DNA of 64,000 nt from Pseudomonadota bacterium (GTDB taxonomy: Bacteria; Pseudomonadota; Gammaproteobacteria; Burkholderiales; Burkholderiaceae_C). Positions within the stretch are counted from its first letter, which is position 1. The number at the start of each line of letters is the position of its first letter. Below, piece by piece: positions 28,916 through 40,830 of this stretch. A program made the translations under genes and the position numbers. Location: the NCBI GenBank assembly GCA_963205335.1, contig CAUJIM010000088.1, forward strand, positions 27,669-91,668, read 5' to 3'. The notes beneath the pieces were generated by a model. That model saw only the letters and a program-made list of their open reading frames with translations. It did not search any database and was not told where the DNA came from.

Positions 28916-29902
28916 TCAGTCGAGCGTGATGTTCAGGTCGCGGATCAGCTTGTGCCAGCGCTGGTTCTCGCTTTCGGTCAGCGCCTTGAGCTCGCCCGGC
29001 GTGCTGCCCACCGGCTCGACGCCGAAGTCGATCAGCTTCTGCCTGACCGAGGGCTCGTTGATGGCTGCGACCACCTGCTTGTTCAGCGCGTCGATGACCT
29101 CGGCCGGCGTCTTCGCGGGCGCCACCATGCTCACCAGGGCGGCGGCCTCGGCCTTGGGCAGGCCGAGTTCGGCGAAGGTGGGCACGTCGGGCAGCTGCGG
29201 CAGGCGCCTGGCGTTGGCGACCGCCAGCGGGCGCACCTTGCCGCCCTTGATGAAGCCCGCGCCGGCGGCCATGTCGACCATCATCGCCGGCACCTGGCCG
29301 CCCGCCACGTCGGCGAGCGACGGGGCGGCGCCCTTGTAGGGCACGTGGGTCATCTTCAGCCCGGCCTCGACCTTGAGCAGTTCCATCGCGAGGTGGTGGG
29401 GGCTGCCGGCGCCGGCCGACGCGAAATTCAGCCCGTCCTTGCTCGCCCTGGCCTCGGCGATGAACTCCTGCGCCGTCTTCGCCTTGGATGCGGGACCAAC
29501 GACGAGGATCATCGGGAAGCGCCCCATGAGGGTGACCGGCGCCAGGTCCCTGGCGGGATCGTAGCTCAGCTTCTTGTACAGCGCGGTGTTGAAGGTCAGC
29601 GTGCCGTTGTCGGCCGAGAGCACCGTGTAGCCATCGGCCGGCGCGCGCGCGGTTTCCGAGGCGCCGATCGCGGTGTTGCCGCCCGGCTTGTTGTCCACGA
29701 CGACGGACTGGTGCGCCTGCTGCGACCACATCTGGCCGATGGTGCGCGCCAGGAAGTCCGAGCCGCCGCCGGCCGGATAGGGCACGATCCAGCGCACGGA
29801 TTTGCCCGGGAACCCGCCCTGGGCGCGACCAGCCAGCGGCAGCCCCGCAGCGCCCAGCAGCCCCGCGCCGAGGGAGGCAAGAGTGAATTGGCGTTTGTTC
29901 AT
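28916..29902 (-). CDS. Bug/TctC-family periplasmic solute-binding receptor
   Basis: This 328-aa receptor has a Tat/Sec-like signal (MNKRQFTLASLGAGLLGAAGLPLAGRAQ) and a Bug domain with VRWIVPYPAGGGSDFLARTIG, VVDNKPGGNTAIGA and HVPYKGAAPSLADVAGGQVPAM. These proteins bind carboxylates or aromatic acids, usually for TTT transporters, whose membrane subunits are not nearby. The ATG at 29902 follows an AAGGACA ribosome binding site. It heads the Bug-P450 operon and is divergent from an iclR gene. Confidence 0.9.
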   Translation of the reverse strand: MNKRQFTLASLGAGLLGAAGLPLAGRAQGGFPGKSVRWIVPYPAGGGSDFLARTIGQMWSQQAHQSVVVDNKPGGNTAIGASETARAPADGYTVLSADNGTLTFNTALYKKLSYDPARDLAPVTLMGRFPMILVVGPASKAKTAQEFIAEARASKDGLNFASAGAGSPHHLAMELLKVEAGLKMTHVPYKGAAPSLADVAGGQVPAMMVDMAAGAGFIKGGKVRPLAVANARRLPQLPDVPTFAELGLPKAEAAALVSMVAPAKTPAEVIDALNKQVVAAINEPSVRQKLIDFGVEPVGSTPGELKALTESENQRWHKLIRDLNITLD

Positions 29903-29954
29903 CGAATGTCCTTGTGGAGGTTGCGCCGGCCTCTGGCAAGATCCGGCTGAAAAT

Positions 29955-30000
29955 ATTGTAATGCAAATACGCAATGCGTAAATTTGACAGGGTTTACCCT
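29955..30000 (-). promoter_or_regulatory. Sigma-70 promoter and palindromic operator of the Bug-P450 operon
   Basis: On the minus strand TTTACG (29982-29977) and TACAAT (29960-29955) are spaced by 16 bp, giving a plausible sigma-70 promoter about 50 bp before the Bug start. Immediately upstream lies the perfect 12-bp palindrome AGGGTTTACCCT (29989-30000), shared by the divergent iclR upstream region. The palindrome is a candidate operator; the protein binding it is not known. Confidence 0.5.
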
Positions 30001-30036
30001 GATGGCCTTCGGTCTGCCTTTTCCACCAGCACTGCC

Positions 30037-30921
30037 ATGCCCAAAAACCAAGCCATTGCCGCAAGCAGCCCCACGGCGCCAGCCAGGGGACACCCCTCGG
30101 CGCTCCCCGGCCACGAACGCCGCCAGCGGGTGCAGGCGGCCGAGACCTGCCTCGCGGTGCTCAAGGCGCTGGCCCGCCTCGGCGGACGCGCCAGCCTGAC
30201 GGTGATCGGCCGGGAAACCAACGAAAGCCCCGCCAAGGTGCACCGCTACCTGGCCAGCCTGATGGCCGAGGGCCTGGTGGTGCAGGACCCGGGCAGCTCC
30301 CAGTACGTGCTGGCGGCCGAGACCATCCACATCGGGCTGGCGGCCATGCGCCAGAGCGACCCGGTGCGCATGGGCGAGTCGGCGCTGCTGCACCTGCGCG
30401 AGCAGTTCGAGGTGGTGTGCTTCATCGCGGTCATGGGCAACCGCGGGCCGACGATCGTGCGCTTCGAGGAGCCCAGCGTGCCGGTCACGGTCAACGCCCG
30501 CGCCGGCTCCGTGCTGTCCGTCCTGTGGTCGGCGACGGGCCGGGTGTTCCTGGCCTACGCCCAGGACGGCGCGCTGGTGACGATGCTGGCGGCGCAGGAG
30601 CTGGAGCAGGCCCCGGCGCAGCGCCGCGCCCAGCTGGACGCCGAGGACCCCCTGGGCGCACTGGTGCGGCAGGTGCGCCGGCACGGCTGCGCCAGCGTCC
30701 ATGGCGCCTACCTGCAGGGGATCGACGCGGTGGCCGCGCCCCTGCTCGACTACACCGGGCACGTCGCGGGCGTGCTGTGCGCGCTGGGCGCGGAGCGGGA
30801 GTTCGATCCGGACCCGCACGGCCCCATCGCCCTGGCGCTGCGCGCCGAGGCCGCGCGCATCAGCACGTCGATGGGCTACCAGCCGCCGGAGCACGCCGCC
30901 GCGCCGCCGCAGGGGGCGTGA
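30037..30921 (+). CDS. IclR-family transcriptional regulator
   Basis: This 294-aa regulator has an N-terminal winged helix ([39 protein letters not shown]) and a C-terminal IclR effector domain. The ATG at 30037 (MPKNQAIA) is preferred over the track start, which runs through the intergenic palindrome. IclR proteins commonly control adjacent divergent catabolic operons, so this one probably regulates the Bug-P450 operon. The effector is unknown. Confidence 0.88.
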   Translation: MPKNQAIAASSPTAPARGHPSALPGHERRQRVQAAETCLAVLKALARLGGRASLTVIGRETNESPAKVHRYLASLMAEGLVVQDPGSSQYVLAAETIHIGLAAMRQSDPVRMGESALLHLREQFEVVCFIAVMGNRGPTIVRFEEPSVPVTVNARAGSVLSVLWSATGRVFLAYAQDGALVTMLAAQELEQAPAQRRAQLDAEDPLGALVRQVRRHGCASVHGAYLQGIDAVAAPLLDYTGHVAGVLCALGAEREFDPDPHGPIALALRAEAARISTSMGYQPPEHAAAPPQGA

Positions 30922-30969
30922 ACCGGCCCTCGCCCTGCGGGCCGCACCCCGGCCCGGTAAAATCGGCCA

Positions 30970-31075
30970 CCGCCTCCAAGGAGCGTTGCAGCGGGCCGCC
31001 CCGGCCCGTCAGGCTTGGAGACCCCGGCTTTCGCAACGGCGCTCACCTGTTCCAGAACGTGTTTACGCAGGTGAG
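30970..31075 (+). promoter_or_regulatory. S-adenosylhomocysteine (SAH) riboswitch before metH
   Basis: The conserved SAH aptamer pieces are present in order: CCTCCAAGGAGCGTTGCAGC, AGGCTTGGAGA and GCAACGGCGCTCACC. GGAGCG can pair with CGCTC to close the aptamer. An alternative perfect 8-bp pairing joins CTCACCTG (31042-31049) to CAGGTGAG (31068-31075), which contains the metH Shine-Dalgarno. Aptamer closure would therefore free the ribosome binding site, consistent with the known ON-type response to SAH. Confidence 0.87.
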
Positions 31076-31079
31076 TCCG

Positions 31080-33821
<2,742 letters not shown>

Positions 33822-33828
33822 ACAGGCA

Positions 33829-33880
33829 CGTTTTTGCCATCCAGCCCTTGCACATCAAGCGCGAGCAGCTACCAGAAACA
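33829..33880 (-). repeat. Dispersed AGCGCTTG-type repeat, copy after metH
   Basis: Read on the minus strand, GTAGCTGCTCGCGCTTGATG followed by TGCAAGGGCTGGATGGCAAAAACG occupies most of the 70-bp gap between metH and the convergent DUF2007 gene. It matches the family layout seen at 25470 and 37157. Confidence 0.55.
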
Positions 33881-33891
33881 GAGTGACCGGG

Positions 33892-34197
33892 TCAGCGCGG
33901 CATCAGCGCGCCGCAGTTCCAGCACTGCTCGAAGCCGCCCTCGATCCACTCGCCGCACGACGGGCAGTGCCACTGGTGCTGCGGCAGATGCTCCAGTTCG
34001 CGCAGCAGCGCGCGCCCGCGCTCCAGGTGCTCGTCGTAGTCCAGCCAGATCTCCGGCAGGCATTCGCTCGGGGGCAGCTGGCCGGCGGCCGAGCTCAGGT
34101 ACTGGCGCTGCACCGTGGCCGGAATGCCGGCCTCGCACAGCAGGTCGCACCACAGCGTGGCGATCGCGATGTTCGGGGCTCGGGTCAGGCGTCGCAT
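33892..34197 (-). CDS. DUF2007 protein with C-terminal zinc ribbon
   Basis: This 101-aa protein has an N-terminal DUF2007-like alpha/beta fold (IAIATLWCDLLCEAGIPATVQRQYLSS) and a C-terminal zinc ribbon with two CxxC knuckles, CPSCGEWIEGGFEQCWNCG. Proteins of this kind have been called putative signal-transducing proteins, but no function is established. It is convergent with metH. Confidence 0.75.
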   Translation of the reverse strand: MRRLTRAPNIAIATLWCDLLCEAGIPATVQRQYLSSAAGQLPPSECLPEIWLDYDEHLERGRALLRELEHLPQHQWHCPSCGEWIEGGFEQCWNCGALMPR

Positions 34198-34292
34198 GAT
34201 GGGGTGGTGCCGCTTCCATCATAGACACGCCAGACACGCGCATACGCAGTCGCACGTATTGCCCGCACCCCGGCGCTGTGTTCCAATACGCG

Positions 34293-34427
34293 CCTTCAAA
34301 GGGGAGTAGCTCCCCGCCCGCATTCCGGCACGGCCCGGCGGCGGGCGGATGGCACGGTCGTCATCACGAAGCGTTCGCGCGCTTCCGGCCCGCCAGGCGC
34401 GGCGAGCGCTGAGCAAGACCTTTGAGC
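34293..34427 (+). promoter_or_regulatory. yybP-ykoY manganese riboswitch before terC-type gene
   Basis: The conserved elements appear in order: CAAAGGGGAGTAGC (34297-34310), the central GGCACGGTCGTCATCACG, and the closing GCTGAGCAAGACCTTTGAG (34408-34426). CAAAGG pairs with CCTTTG to form P1. This aptamer class senses Mn2+ and is usually found before TerC/MntP/P-type transporter genes, as here. An intrinsic terminator 35 nt downstream is the likely expression platform. Confidence 0.85.
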
Positions 34428-34461
34428 CCCGGGTTTTCCATGCGCGGCTCAAGGTGCCCCT

Positions 34462-34484
34462 GCCTGCGGATGACGCAGGCTTTT
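34462..34484 (+). terminator. Riboswitch-linked intrinsic terminator
   Basis: GCCTGCG-GATGA-CGCAGGC is a perfect 7-bp stem followed by TTTT. It lies between the yybP-ykoY aptamer and the TerC/YjbE start codon and would end transcription unless metal binding remodels the leader. Confidence 0.75.
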
Positions 34485-34560
34485 CCATCGCCCTGCGCCG
34501 CCATGGTTTCTGCTACAAACATCACCGCGCCGCGGTGATCGCCTCAAGGAGACTTGCGCC

Positions 34561-35328
34561 ATGGATTTGGAATTCTTCCTTCACGCCCCTTTCTGGATCG
34601 CGCTCGGACAGCTGATCATCATCGACATCCTGCTCGGCGGCGACAACGCGGTCGTGATCGCCCTGGCGTGCCACAAGCTGCCGCCCGCGCAACGCACCCA
34701 GGGCATCATCTGGGGCACGGTCGGCGCGATCGCGCTGCGCGTGGTGCTGATCATCTTCGCGATGACGCTGCTCACGCTGCCTTTCCTCAAGCTGATCGGC
34801 GCGGTGCTGCTGGTCTGGATCGGCGTGAAGCTCATCGCGCCCGAAGAAGAGGAGCACGGGGAAATCCAGGGCAGCGACAAGCTGCTCGCGGCGATCAAGA
34901 CGGTGATCATCGCCGACCTCGTCATGAGCCTGGACAACGTGATCGCGATCGCCGCCGCAGCCAAGAACGCGGGCGCGTCGCACGAGATCGTGCTGGTGGT
35001 GCTGGGCCTGCTGATCTCGGTGCCGATCATCATCGGCGGCTCGCAGATCGTGATGAAGATCATGGAACGCTTCCCCGTGGTCATCGTGCTGGGCGGCATG
35101 CTGCTGGGCTGGATCGCGGGCGGCATGTTCGTCACCGACCCGGTGTTCACCCATCCGGAGCAGTGGAACTGGATGCCCAAGCTGGGCACGATGGACGCGC
35201 GCGGCCTGGCCGACATGCACGGCGCGGTGTACTACGGCGCGCACGTCGCCGGCGCGCTGCTGGTGCTGGCGCTGGGCAAGTGGCTGGTGGCCCGGCGCGC
35301 GCAGAAGGCATCCACCGCGAGCGCCTGA
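34561..35328 (+). CDS. TerC/YjbE-family integral membrane metal transporter
   Basis: This 255-aa protein has multiple membrane helices and the TerC signature IIDILLGGDNAVVIALACHKLPP with a repeated acidic motif, ADLVMSLDNVIAIA. Several family members export Mn2+, which agrees with the manganese riboswitch upstream. An AAGGAG ribosome binding site precedes the ATG at 34561. Confidence 0.9.
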   Translation: MDLEFFLHAPFWIALGQLIIIDILLGGDNAVVIALACHKLPPAQRTQGIIWGTVGAIALRVVLIIFAMTLLTLPFLKLIGAVLLVWIGVKLIAPEEEEHGEIQGSDKLLAAIKTVIIADLVMSLDNVIAIAAAAKNAGASHEIVLVVLGLLISVPIIIGGSQIVMKIMERFPVVIVLGGMLLGWIAGGMFVTDPVFTHPEQWNWMPKLGTMDARGLADMHGAVYYGAHVAGALLVLALGKWLVARRAQKASTASA

Positions 35329-35356
35329 GCCCGGCCGCCGGTGCTATGCTGGCGCG

Positions 35357-35713
35357 ATGAGAATCTTGCTCAAGTGGGCCCTGCACGCGGTCGCGCTGCT
35401 GTGCGTGGCCTACCTCTACAGCGGCGTCGAGGTGCACAGCTTCGGCGCCGCGCTGGGCGCGGCCTTCGTCATCGGGCTGCTCAACACGCTGCTGCGGCCG
35501 GTGCTGGTGATCCTCACGCTGCCGGTGACCATCGTCACCCTCGGGCTGTTCCTCTTCGTGATCAACGCGCTGATGTTCTGGGCGGCCTCCGGCCTGCTGG
35601 GCACGGCCTTCGAGGTGCGCGGCTTCGGCGCCGCGCTGCTCGGCTCGCTGATCTACTCGCTGCTCGGCCTACTGATCGAGTCTGCGCTCGCGCGTCTGTT
35701 CGCGCAGCAGTGA
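35357..35713 (+). CDS. Phage-holin-family (YvlD-like) small membrane protein
   Basis: This 118-aa protein has four hydrophobic spans (LLKWALHAVALLCVAYLY, FGAALGAAFVIGLLNTLLRP, LVILTLPVTIVTLGLFLFVINALMF and GAALLGSLIYSLLGLL). It belongs to the four-helix membrane family annotated as mycobacteriophage-type holin superfamily, common in chromosomes and unlikely to be a lysis gene here. Its last 45 bp overlap the end of the M48 protease gene on the other strand. Confidence 0.8.
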   Translation: MRILLKWALHAVALLCVAYLYSGVEVHSFGAALGAAFVIGLLNTLLRPVLVILTLPVTIVTLGLFLFVINALMFWAASGLLGTAFEVRGFGAALLGSLIYSLLGLLIESALARLFAQQ

Positions 35714-37216
35714 CTGCACGGCGCGCAGCCGCGTGTCGATGATCGACGCCTCGATGTAGTCGGCGCTGGCGCTGCTGCGCCGCGCCAGGTCCTGCCCCGC
35801 GCGGAAGCGGTCCACCGCCGCCGCGTAGTCGTAGCGCGCCACCTGCGCCTCGGCCTCGGCGCGCACCGCGCGCAGCGGCTGGCCCGCCTGCTGCCAGACC
35901 TGCGCCAGGCGCTGCCAGGCCTCGGCGTCGTGCGGGTGCTCGGCCACCCAGGTCTGCAGCACGCCAGCCATGGGCGCCGCGGCGCCGCCGGCGAGCAGCG
36001 CCTGCGCGCGCAGCAGCATCTCGAGGCGGGCCGCGGTGCTGGCGCCTGCGTCGCCCAGCGCGGCGAGCGCGGCCGGCGCGTTGCCCGCGGCCAGCTCCAG
36101 CTCCACGCCCAGCAGCCGCGCCAGCCGTTCGGCCGGCGCGTCGCCCCGCACGTCGGACTGCAGCAGCGCGAGCACGCGGCGCGCGGCGTCCCACTCCTTG
36201 AGCTGCATGGCCGCGAGCACCGCCTGGGTGCGCGCGGCCACGCGCTCGCGCCGCGGGCGGGCGGCGAAGTGCGCGTCGCCCGCGTCGGCGATCCACTGGC
36301 GCCACGCATCGACGCCCGGGCGCATCAGCACCCGCGCGCGCGCCGCCACCATCGCATGCGCCAGCGGCGCGGCGGGCGCCGGCGGCAGGGCCTGGGGCAG
36401 GCGGCTGTGCATGTCGGCGATGCGCTGGCTGGTCAGCGGGTGGCTGCGCAGATAGGGCCAGCTGCCGTTGTCGTTGATGCGGTTGGCCGCCTGCAGCTTG
36501 TCGAACATGGCGACGAAGCCCTGCGGCGCGAAGCCCGCCGGCTGCATGAGCGAGAAGCCCACCCGGTCGGCCTCGCGCTCCATGTCGCGCGAGAAGTTGA
36601 GCTGGTTCTGCACCGCCAGCGCCTGCCCGCCGACCATCAGCGCCTGCCCGGCGTCGGGGCTGCGGCTGGCGACGATGGCGCCCAGGATCACCGCGCCGAT
36701 CATCAGCGGGGTCTGGCGCTTGTCCTGCGCGATCAGGCGCGCGATGTGTCGCTGCGTGACGTGGCTCAGCTCGTGCGCCAGCACCGAGGCGAGCTGCTCG
36801 GGCGTATCGACCACCGCGAGCAGCCCGAGGTGCAGGCCGAAGAATCCGCCGGGCAGCGCGAAGGCGTTGACGCTGCGGTCGCGCACCAGCAGCACCTTCC
36901 AGGCGAAGCGCTCGTGCATCTCGGGCGAGAGCTCGCCGCGCGCGGCCGCCGCCGTCACGAGGCGCCCGAGCATGTCCTGCACGTACTCCTGCAGCACCGG
37001 GTCGCTGACGTAGTCCGGGTCGCGGTAGAGCTCGCCGACGATGCGCTCGCCGAGCGAGCGCTCGGCCGCCAGCGACAAATCCTCGCCGTCGCCCAGCGCC
37101 GGCAGCGGCTGGGCCAGCGCCGGGGGCGGCACCAGCCACACGAAAACTACCAAAAAAATAGCTATTAGCGCTTGTCCAGCAAGCGAAAACGCCGTTTTTT
37201 CATTGAAAACTCTCAC
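35669..37216 (-). CDS. BepA-like periplasmic M48 metalloprotease with TPR-like C-terminal region
   Basis: This protein of about 515 aa has a signal peptide (ALIAIFLVVFVWLVPPPALAQ) and an M48 protease domain with VLAHELSHVTQRHIA (HExxH) and the third zinc ligand in MEREADRVGF. The C-terminal half is helical and Ala-rich with TPR-like repeats. BepA-type enzymes supervise outer-membrane protein assembly, LptD included. No ATG fits; GTG at 37216, preceded by GGAGAG, is the best start. A dispersed repeat (37157-37205) overlaps the signal-peptide codons. Confidence 0.86.
   Translation of the reverse strand: MRVFNEKTAFSLAGQALIAIFLVVFVWLVPPPALAQPLPALGDGEDLSLAAERSLGERIVGELYRDPDYVSDPVLQEYVQDMLGRLVTAAAARGELSPEMHERFAWKVLLVRDRSVNAFALPGGFFGLHLGLLAVVDTPEQLASVLAHELSHVTQRHIARLIAQDKRQTPLMIGAVILGAIVASRSPDAGQALMVGGQALAVQNQLNFSRDMEREADRVGFSLMQPAGFAPQGFVAMFDKLQAANRINDNGSWPYLRSHPLTSQRIADMHSRLPQALPPAPAAPLAHAMVAARARVLMRPGVDAWRQWIADAGDAHFAARPRRERVAARTQAVLAAMQLKEWDAARRVLALLQSDVRGDAPAERLARLLGVELELAAGNAPAALAALGDAGASTAARLEMLLRAQALLAGGAAAPMAGVLQTWVAEHPHDAEAWQRLAQVWQQAGQPLRAVRAEAEAQVARYDYAAAVDRFRAGQDLARRSSASADYIEASIIDTRLRAVQSLLREQTRERRLDQ
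37157..37205 (+). repeat. Dispersed AGCGCTTG-type repeat within the 5' end of the M48 gene
   Basis: AATAGCTATTAGCGCTTGTC followed by CAGCAAGCGAAAACGCCGTTTTTTCATTGA closely parallels the copy at 25470. On the minus strand it is translated as part of the signal peptide (NEKTAFSLAGQALIAIF), so this repeat has become coding or supplied the start region of the gene. Confidence 0.6.
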
Positions 37217-37289
37217 AAGGCTCTCCGGGCGTGCGCTCGGGCGCACCGCCGTATGATGCCCGGGCCTTGTGAATGTTTCGTAACCCGCC

Positions 37290-37784
37290 ATGACCGCCGA
37301 TACATCTCCCCTCACCCACTTCGACGCCCGGGGCCAGGCGCACATGGTGGACGTCGGCGGCAAGGGCGCCACACACCGCGTCGCCATCGCCACCGGCCGC
37401 ATCGCCATGCAGGACGCCACGCTGGCGCTGATCCGGGACGGCGGCTCCAAAAAGGGCGACGTGCTCGGCGTGGCGCGCATCGCCGGCATCATGGCGAGCA
37501 AGAAAACCAGCGAGCTCATCCCGCTGTGCCACCCGCTCGCGCTCACCCGCGTGGCGGTCGAGTTCGCGCTGCTGGCGCAGCCGAGCGCGGTGCAGTGCAC
37601 CGCGACGGTCGAGACCGTCGGCCCCACCGGCGTCGAGATGGAGGCGCTCACCGCCGTGCAGGTGGCGCTGCTCACGATCTACGACATGTGCAAGGCGGTG
37701 GACCGCGGCATGACGATGGAGGGCGTGCGCCTGCTGGAAAAGCACGGCGGCAAGTCGGGCAGCTTCGTGCGCGGCACGCCTTGA
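37290..37784 (+). CDS. moaC: Cyclic pyranopterin monophosphate synthase MoaC
   Basis: This 164-aa enzyme works with MoaA in the first step of molybdenum cofactor synthesis. Signature segments are [66 protein letters not shown] and the C-terminal [10 protein letters not shown]. The length is normal. It is divergent from the M48 gene; other moa genes are not in view. Confidence 0.95.
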   Translation: MTADTSPLTHFDARGQAHMVDVGGKGATHRVAIATGRIAMQDATLALIRDGGSKKGDVLGVARIAGIMASKKTSELIPLCHPLALTRVAVEFALLAQPSAVQCTATVETVGPTGVEMEALTAVQVALLTIYDMCKAVDRGMTMEGVRLLEKHGGKSGSFVRGTP

Positions 37785-37883
37785 CATCACTGCGCGCTGC
37801 GGAACGGGTTCTGCAGTAGAGTGCCAGGCAGTTCCGTGCTGCACTGCGGCGACCGCGCCGCGGGCGGGGCGGGAGGTCTTGCG

Positions 37884-39263
37884 ATGATGCTCTGGCGCTC
37901 ATGCCTGTCCGGTGTGCTGGCGCTGCTGCTGGCGCTGGCCGTCCAGGCGGCCGGGCCGCCGGCCGCGGCGCCGGGACAGCCCGTGGTCGTGCAGCTCACG
38001 GTCGACGGCGCGATCAGCCCGGCCAGCGCCGACTACGTGGTGCGCGGCATCGACGCCGCCCACCGGCGCGGCGCCCAGGCGCTGCTGCTGCAGCTGGACA
38101 CGCCGGGCGGCCTGTCGAGCGCGATGCGCGACATCGTCAAGGCCATCCTCAACTCCCCCGTGCCGGTGATCGGCTACGTCGCGCCGCAGGGCGCGCGCGC
38201 GGCCAGCGCGGGCACCTACATCCTCTACGCCAGCCACGTGGCGGCGATGGCGCCCGCCACCAACGTCGGCGCGGCCACGCCGGTGCCGATCATCGGCGGC
38301 GCCAGTGCGCCGCCGCGGCAGGCCGGGGGCCGGACGGCCGACGCGCCGCCGCCGGCCCAGGACATCGAGATGCGCAAGGCGACCAACGACGCCGTGGCCT
38401 ACATCCGCGCGCTGGCCGAGCGGCGCGGGCGCAACGCCGACTGGGCCGAGCAGGCGGTGCGCGAGGCAGTGAGCCTTTCCGCCGAGCAGGCGCTGAAGCG
38501 CCGCGTGATCGACCTGATCGCCCCCGGCGTGCCGGCCCTGCTGGCCCGCGTCGACGGGCGCAGCGTGCAGACGGCGGCCGGCGAGCGCGTGCTGCACACG
38601 CGCGGCGCGCTGGTGCAGGCCATCGTGCCGGACGCGCGCAGCCGCTTCCTCGGCGTGATCGCCAACCCGTCGGTGGCGCTCATCCTGCTGCTGATGGGGC
38701 TGGGCGGGCTGGTGCTGGAGGGCACCCACCCCGGCGCCATCCTGCCCGGCGTGGTGGGCGCGATCAGCCTGCTGCTGGCGCTCTACGCCTTCCAGCTGCT
38801 GCCGGTGGATTTCGTCGGGCTGGGGCTGGTCCTGCTGGGTGCGGTGCTGATCGTCTCCGAGGCCTTCGTGCCGGCCTACGGCGTGCTCGCCACGGGCGGC
38901 GTGGTGGCGCTGGTGGTCGGCTCGGTGGTGCTGCTGCGCGACGGCCCGGCGGCCTACGGCGTGGCGCTGCCCGTGGCGGCGGGCATCGGCCTGGCCGGCG
39001 CGGGCGCGCTGGCCGGCATCGTCTGGCTGGCGGCACGCTCGCGCCGCCAGCCGGTGGTCAGCGGCAGCGAGGAGCTGATCGGCGCCACCGGCGTGGCGCT
39101 AGCCGATTTCCAGGGGCGCGGACTGGTGCACGTGCACGGCGAGCGCTGGCAGGCGCAGTCGGCCGCGGCGCTGCGCCAGGGCCAGCTGGTCACCGTGACG
39201 GCGCGCCAGGGCCTCGTGCTCCGCGTGCGCGCCGCCGCCCCGGACAAGGAGTCCACGCCATGA
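37884..39263 (+). CDS. NfeD-family ClpP-class membrane serine protease
   Basis: This 459-aa protein has a signal peptide, an SppA/ClpP-like protease domain with [19 protein letters not shown] and the probable nucleophile region [12 protein letters not shown], then several membrane helices and a C-terminal NfeD OB-fold domain. A conserved Lys in [13 protein letters not shown] matches the catalytic Ser-Lys dyad described for archaeal homologues. ATG 37884 is preceded by GGGAGGT. It overlaps the slipin gene as ATGA, the classical nfeD-stomatin operon. Confidence 0.9.
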   Translation: MMLWRSCLSGVLALLLALAVQAAGPPAAAPGQPVVVQLTVDGAISPASADYVVRGIDAAHRRGAQALLLQLDTPGGLSSAMRDIVKAILNSPVPVIGYVAPQGARAASAGTYILYASHVAAMAPATNVGAATPVPIIGGASAPPRQAGGRTADAPPPAQDIEMRKATNDAVAYIRALAERRGRNADWAEQAVREAVSLSAEQALKRRVIDLIAPGVPALLARVDGRSVQTAAGERVLHTRGALVQAIVPDARSRFLGVIANPSVALILLLMGLGGLVLEGTHPGAILPGVVGAISLLLALYAFQLLPVDFVGLGLVLLGAVLIVSEAFVPAYGVLATGGVVALVVGSVVLLRDGPAAYGVALPVAAGIGLAGAGALAGIVWLAARSRRQPVVSGSEELIGATGVALADFQGRGLVHVHGERWQAQSAAALRQGQLVTVTARQGLVLRVRAAAPDKESTP

Positions 39264-40045
39264 TGCTGCTGTCGCCCTATCCCATCGTCGCCGTGCTCGT
39301 GGTGGCCGCGCTAGCCCTCCTGCTGTCTTCGTTCAAGGTGCTGCGCGAGTACCAGCGCGGCGTGGTGTTCCTGTTCGGACGCTTCCAGGCCGTCAAGGGC
39401 CCGGGCATCATCATCCTGATCCCGGTGATGCAGCAGATGGTGCGCATCGACCTGCGCACCGTGGTGATGGACGTGCCGCCGCAGGACGTGATCTCGCGCG
39501 ACAACGTGCCGGTGAAGGTCAACGCCGTGATCCTGTTTCGCATCATCGACCCCGAGAAGGCCGTGATCCAGGTGGAGGACGCGCGCGAGGCCACCAGCCA
39601 GCTGGCGCAGACCACGCTGCGCTCGGTGCTCGGCCAGCACGAGCTCGACGAGATGCTGAGCGAGCGCGACAAGCTCAACCACGACATCCAGATGATCCTG
39701 GACCAGCACACCGACGCCTGGGGCATCAAGGTCTCCAACGTCGAGATCAAGCAGGTGGACCTGGACGAGGGCATGATCCGCGCGATCGCCCGGCAGGCCG
39801 AGGCCGAGCGCCAGCGCCGCGCCAAGGTCATCAACGCCGAAGGCGAGCAGCAGGCGGCGCAAAAACTCATGGAAGCGGCGCAGACGCTGATGCAGCAGCC
39901 CCAGTCGATCCAGCTGCGCTACCTGCAGACGCTGGTGGAGATCGCCGGCGACAAGAGCAGCACCATCGCCTTCCCGCTGCCCATGGACCTGATCGAGCCG
40001 CTGCTGGCCCGGGCACGCCAGCGCGACACGGGCGGCGCGGCCTGA
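39260..40045 (+). CDS. Slipin (stomatin/prohibitin-family membrane protein)
   Basis: This 261-aa SPFH protein has one N-terminal membrane helix ([18 protein letters not shown]) and the PHB domain ([30 protein letters not shown]), followed by a helical oligomerisation region with [20 protein letters not shown]. Slipins form membrane scaffolds and are the partner or substrate of NfeD proteases. Translation is coupled to nfeD; AAGGAG lies just upstream. Confidence 0.92.
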   Translation: MMLLSPYPIVAVLVVAALALLLSSFKVLREYQRGVVFLFGRFQAVKGPGIIILIPVMQQMVRIDLRTVVMDVPPQDVISRDNVPVKVNAVILFRIIDPEKAVIQVEDAREATSQLAQTTLRSVLGQHELDEMLSERDKLNHDIQMILDQHTDAWGIKVSNVEIKQVDLDEGMIRAIARQAEAERQRRAKVINAEGEQQAAQKLMEAAQTLMQQPQSIQLRYLQTLVEIAGDKSSTIAFPLPMDLIEPLLARARQRDTGGAA

Positions 40046-40187
40046 CCCGCGCACCATGTCTGACGCAGATCAAACCAGCGTGCGAACGCCATTGAACCGC
40101 GCCGCGCCGGCCCCATCCATCGACCATGCACCGCGAGGTGCCCACCCCGGCGCCCGGCGCGGGCGCCCACCGCGAGGACCATGGACC

Positions 40188-40763
40188 ATGAAACGCACCG
40201 CCTGCCTCCTCATCGCCGCCGCCACGCTGGGCTGCGGCCTCGCCCGGGCCGAGCCGGCCAGCTACCGGGTCGACGACGACCACACCTACGTCACCTTCGC
40301 CATCGACCACAACGGCGCCTCGGTCAACCGCGGGCGCTTCGACGCGGTCGATGGCAGCGTGCGCTTCGACCCCGCCGCCAGAACCGGGCAGTTCGACATC
40401 ACCGTGCAGGTGGACAGCCTCTACAGCGGCTCCAGGGGGTTCGATGCGCACCTGAAGACCGCCGACCTGTTCGACGCCGCCCGCTACCCCACCCTGCGCT
40501 TCGTCTCCGACCGCATGGTGTTCGACGGCGAGCGGCTGGTCGAGGTGCCGGGCCGGCTCACCCTGCTGGGCCAGACCCACCCGGTGACGCTCAAGGCCAA
40601 CCAGTTCAGGTGCTACCCCAACCCGCGCGCCAAGACCGAGGCCTGCGGCGGCGACTTCGAGGCGGTGATCGACCGCACCCGGTGGGGCATGAACTACCTG
40701 GTGGACGTGGGCATGCCGAGGAACGTGCGCATCACGGCGACGATCGAGGCGCTGCGGCAGTGA
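40188..40763 (+). CDS. YceI-family periplasmic lipid-binding protein
   Basis: This 191-aa exported protein has a signal peptide (CLLIAAATLGCGLARAEP) and a YceI lipocalin-like beta-barrel: YRVDDDHTYVTFAIDHNG, LKTADLFDAARYPTLRFVS and RTRWGMNYLVDVGMP. Homologues bind polyprenyl chains. The ATG at 40188 is chosen because the track start adds 44 low-quality codons before the signal peptide. Confidence 0.88.
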   Translation: MKRTACLLIAAATLGCGLARAEPASYRVDDDHTYVTFAIDHNGASVNRGRFDAVDGSVRFDPAARTGQFDITVQVDSLYSGSRGFDAHLKTADLFDAARYPTLRFVSDRMVFDGERLVEVPGRLTLLGQTHPVTLKANQFRCYPNPRAKTEACGGDFEAVIDRTRWGMNYLVDVGMPRNVRITATIEALRQ

Positions 40764-40830
40764 ACCCGGCGCCGCCGCGGCGACAATCGCACCGCCCCGT
40801 TCCCGTGCGCCCCGCGGCGCCTTTTCCGCC

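Noticed and set aside
34198-34292. Additional gene in the gap before the manganese riboswitch
   Set aside because: Only short frames without ribosome binding site or domain; the gap probably holds the promoter for the riboswitch transcript.
35357-35713. Phage holin as evidence of a prophage
   Set aside because: No other phage gene is nearby, and this four-helix family is common as a chromosomal single gene.
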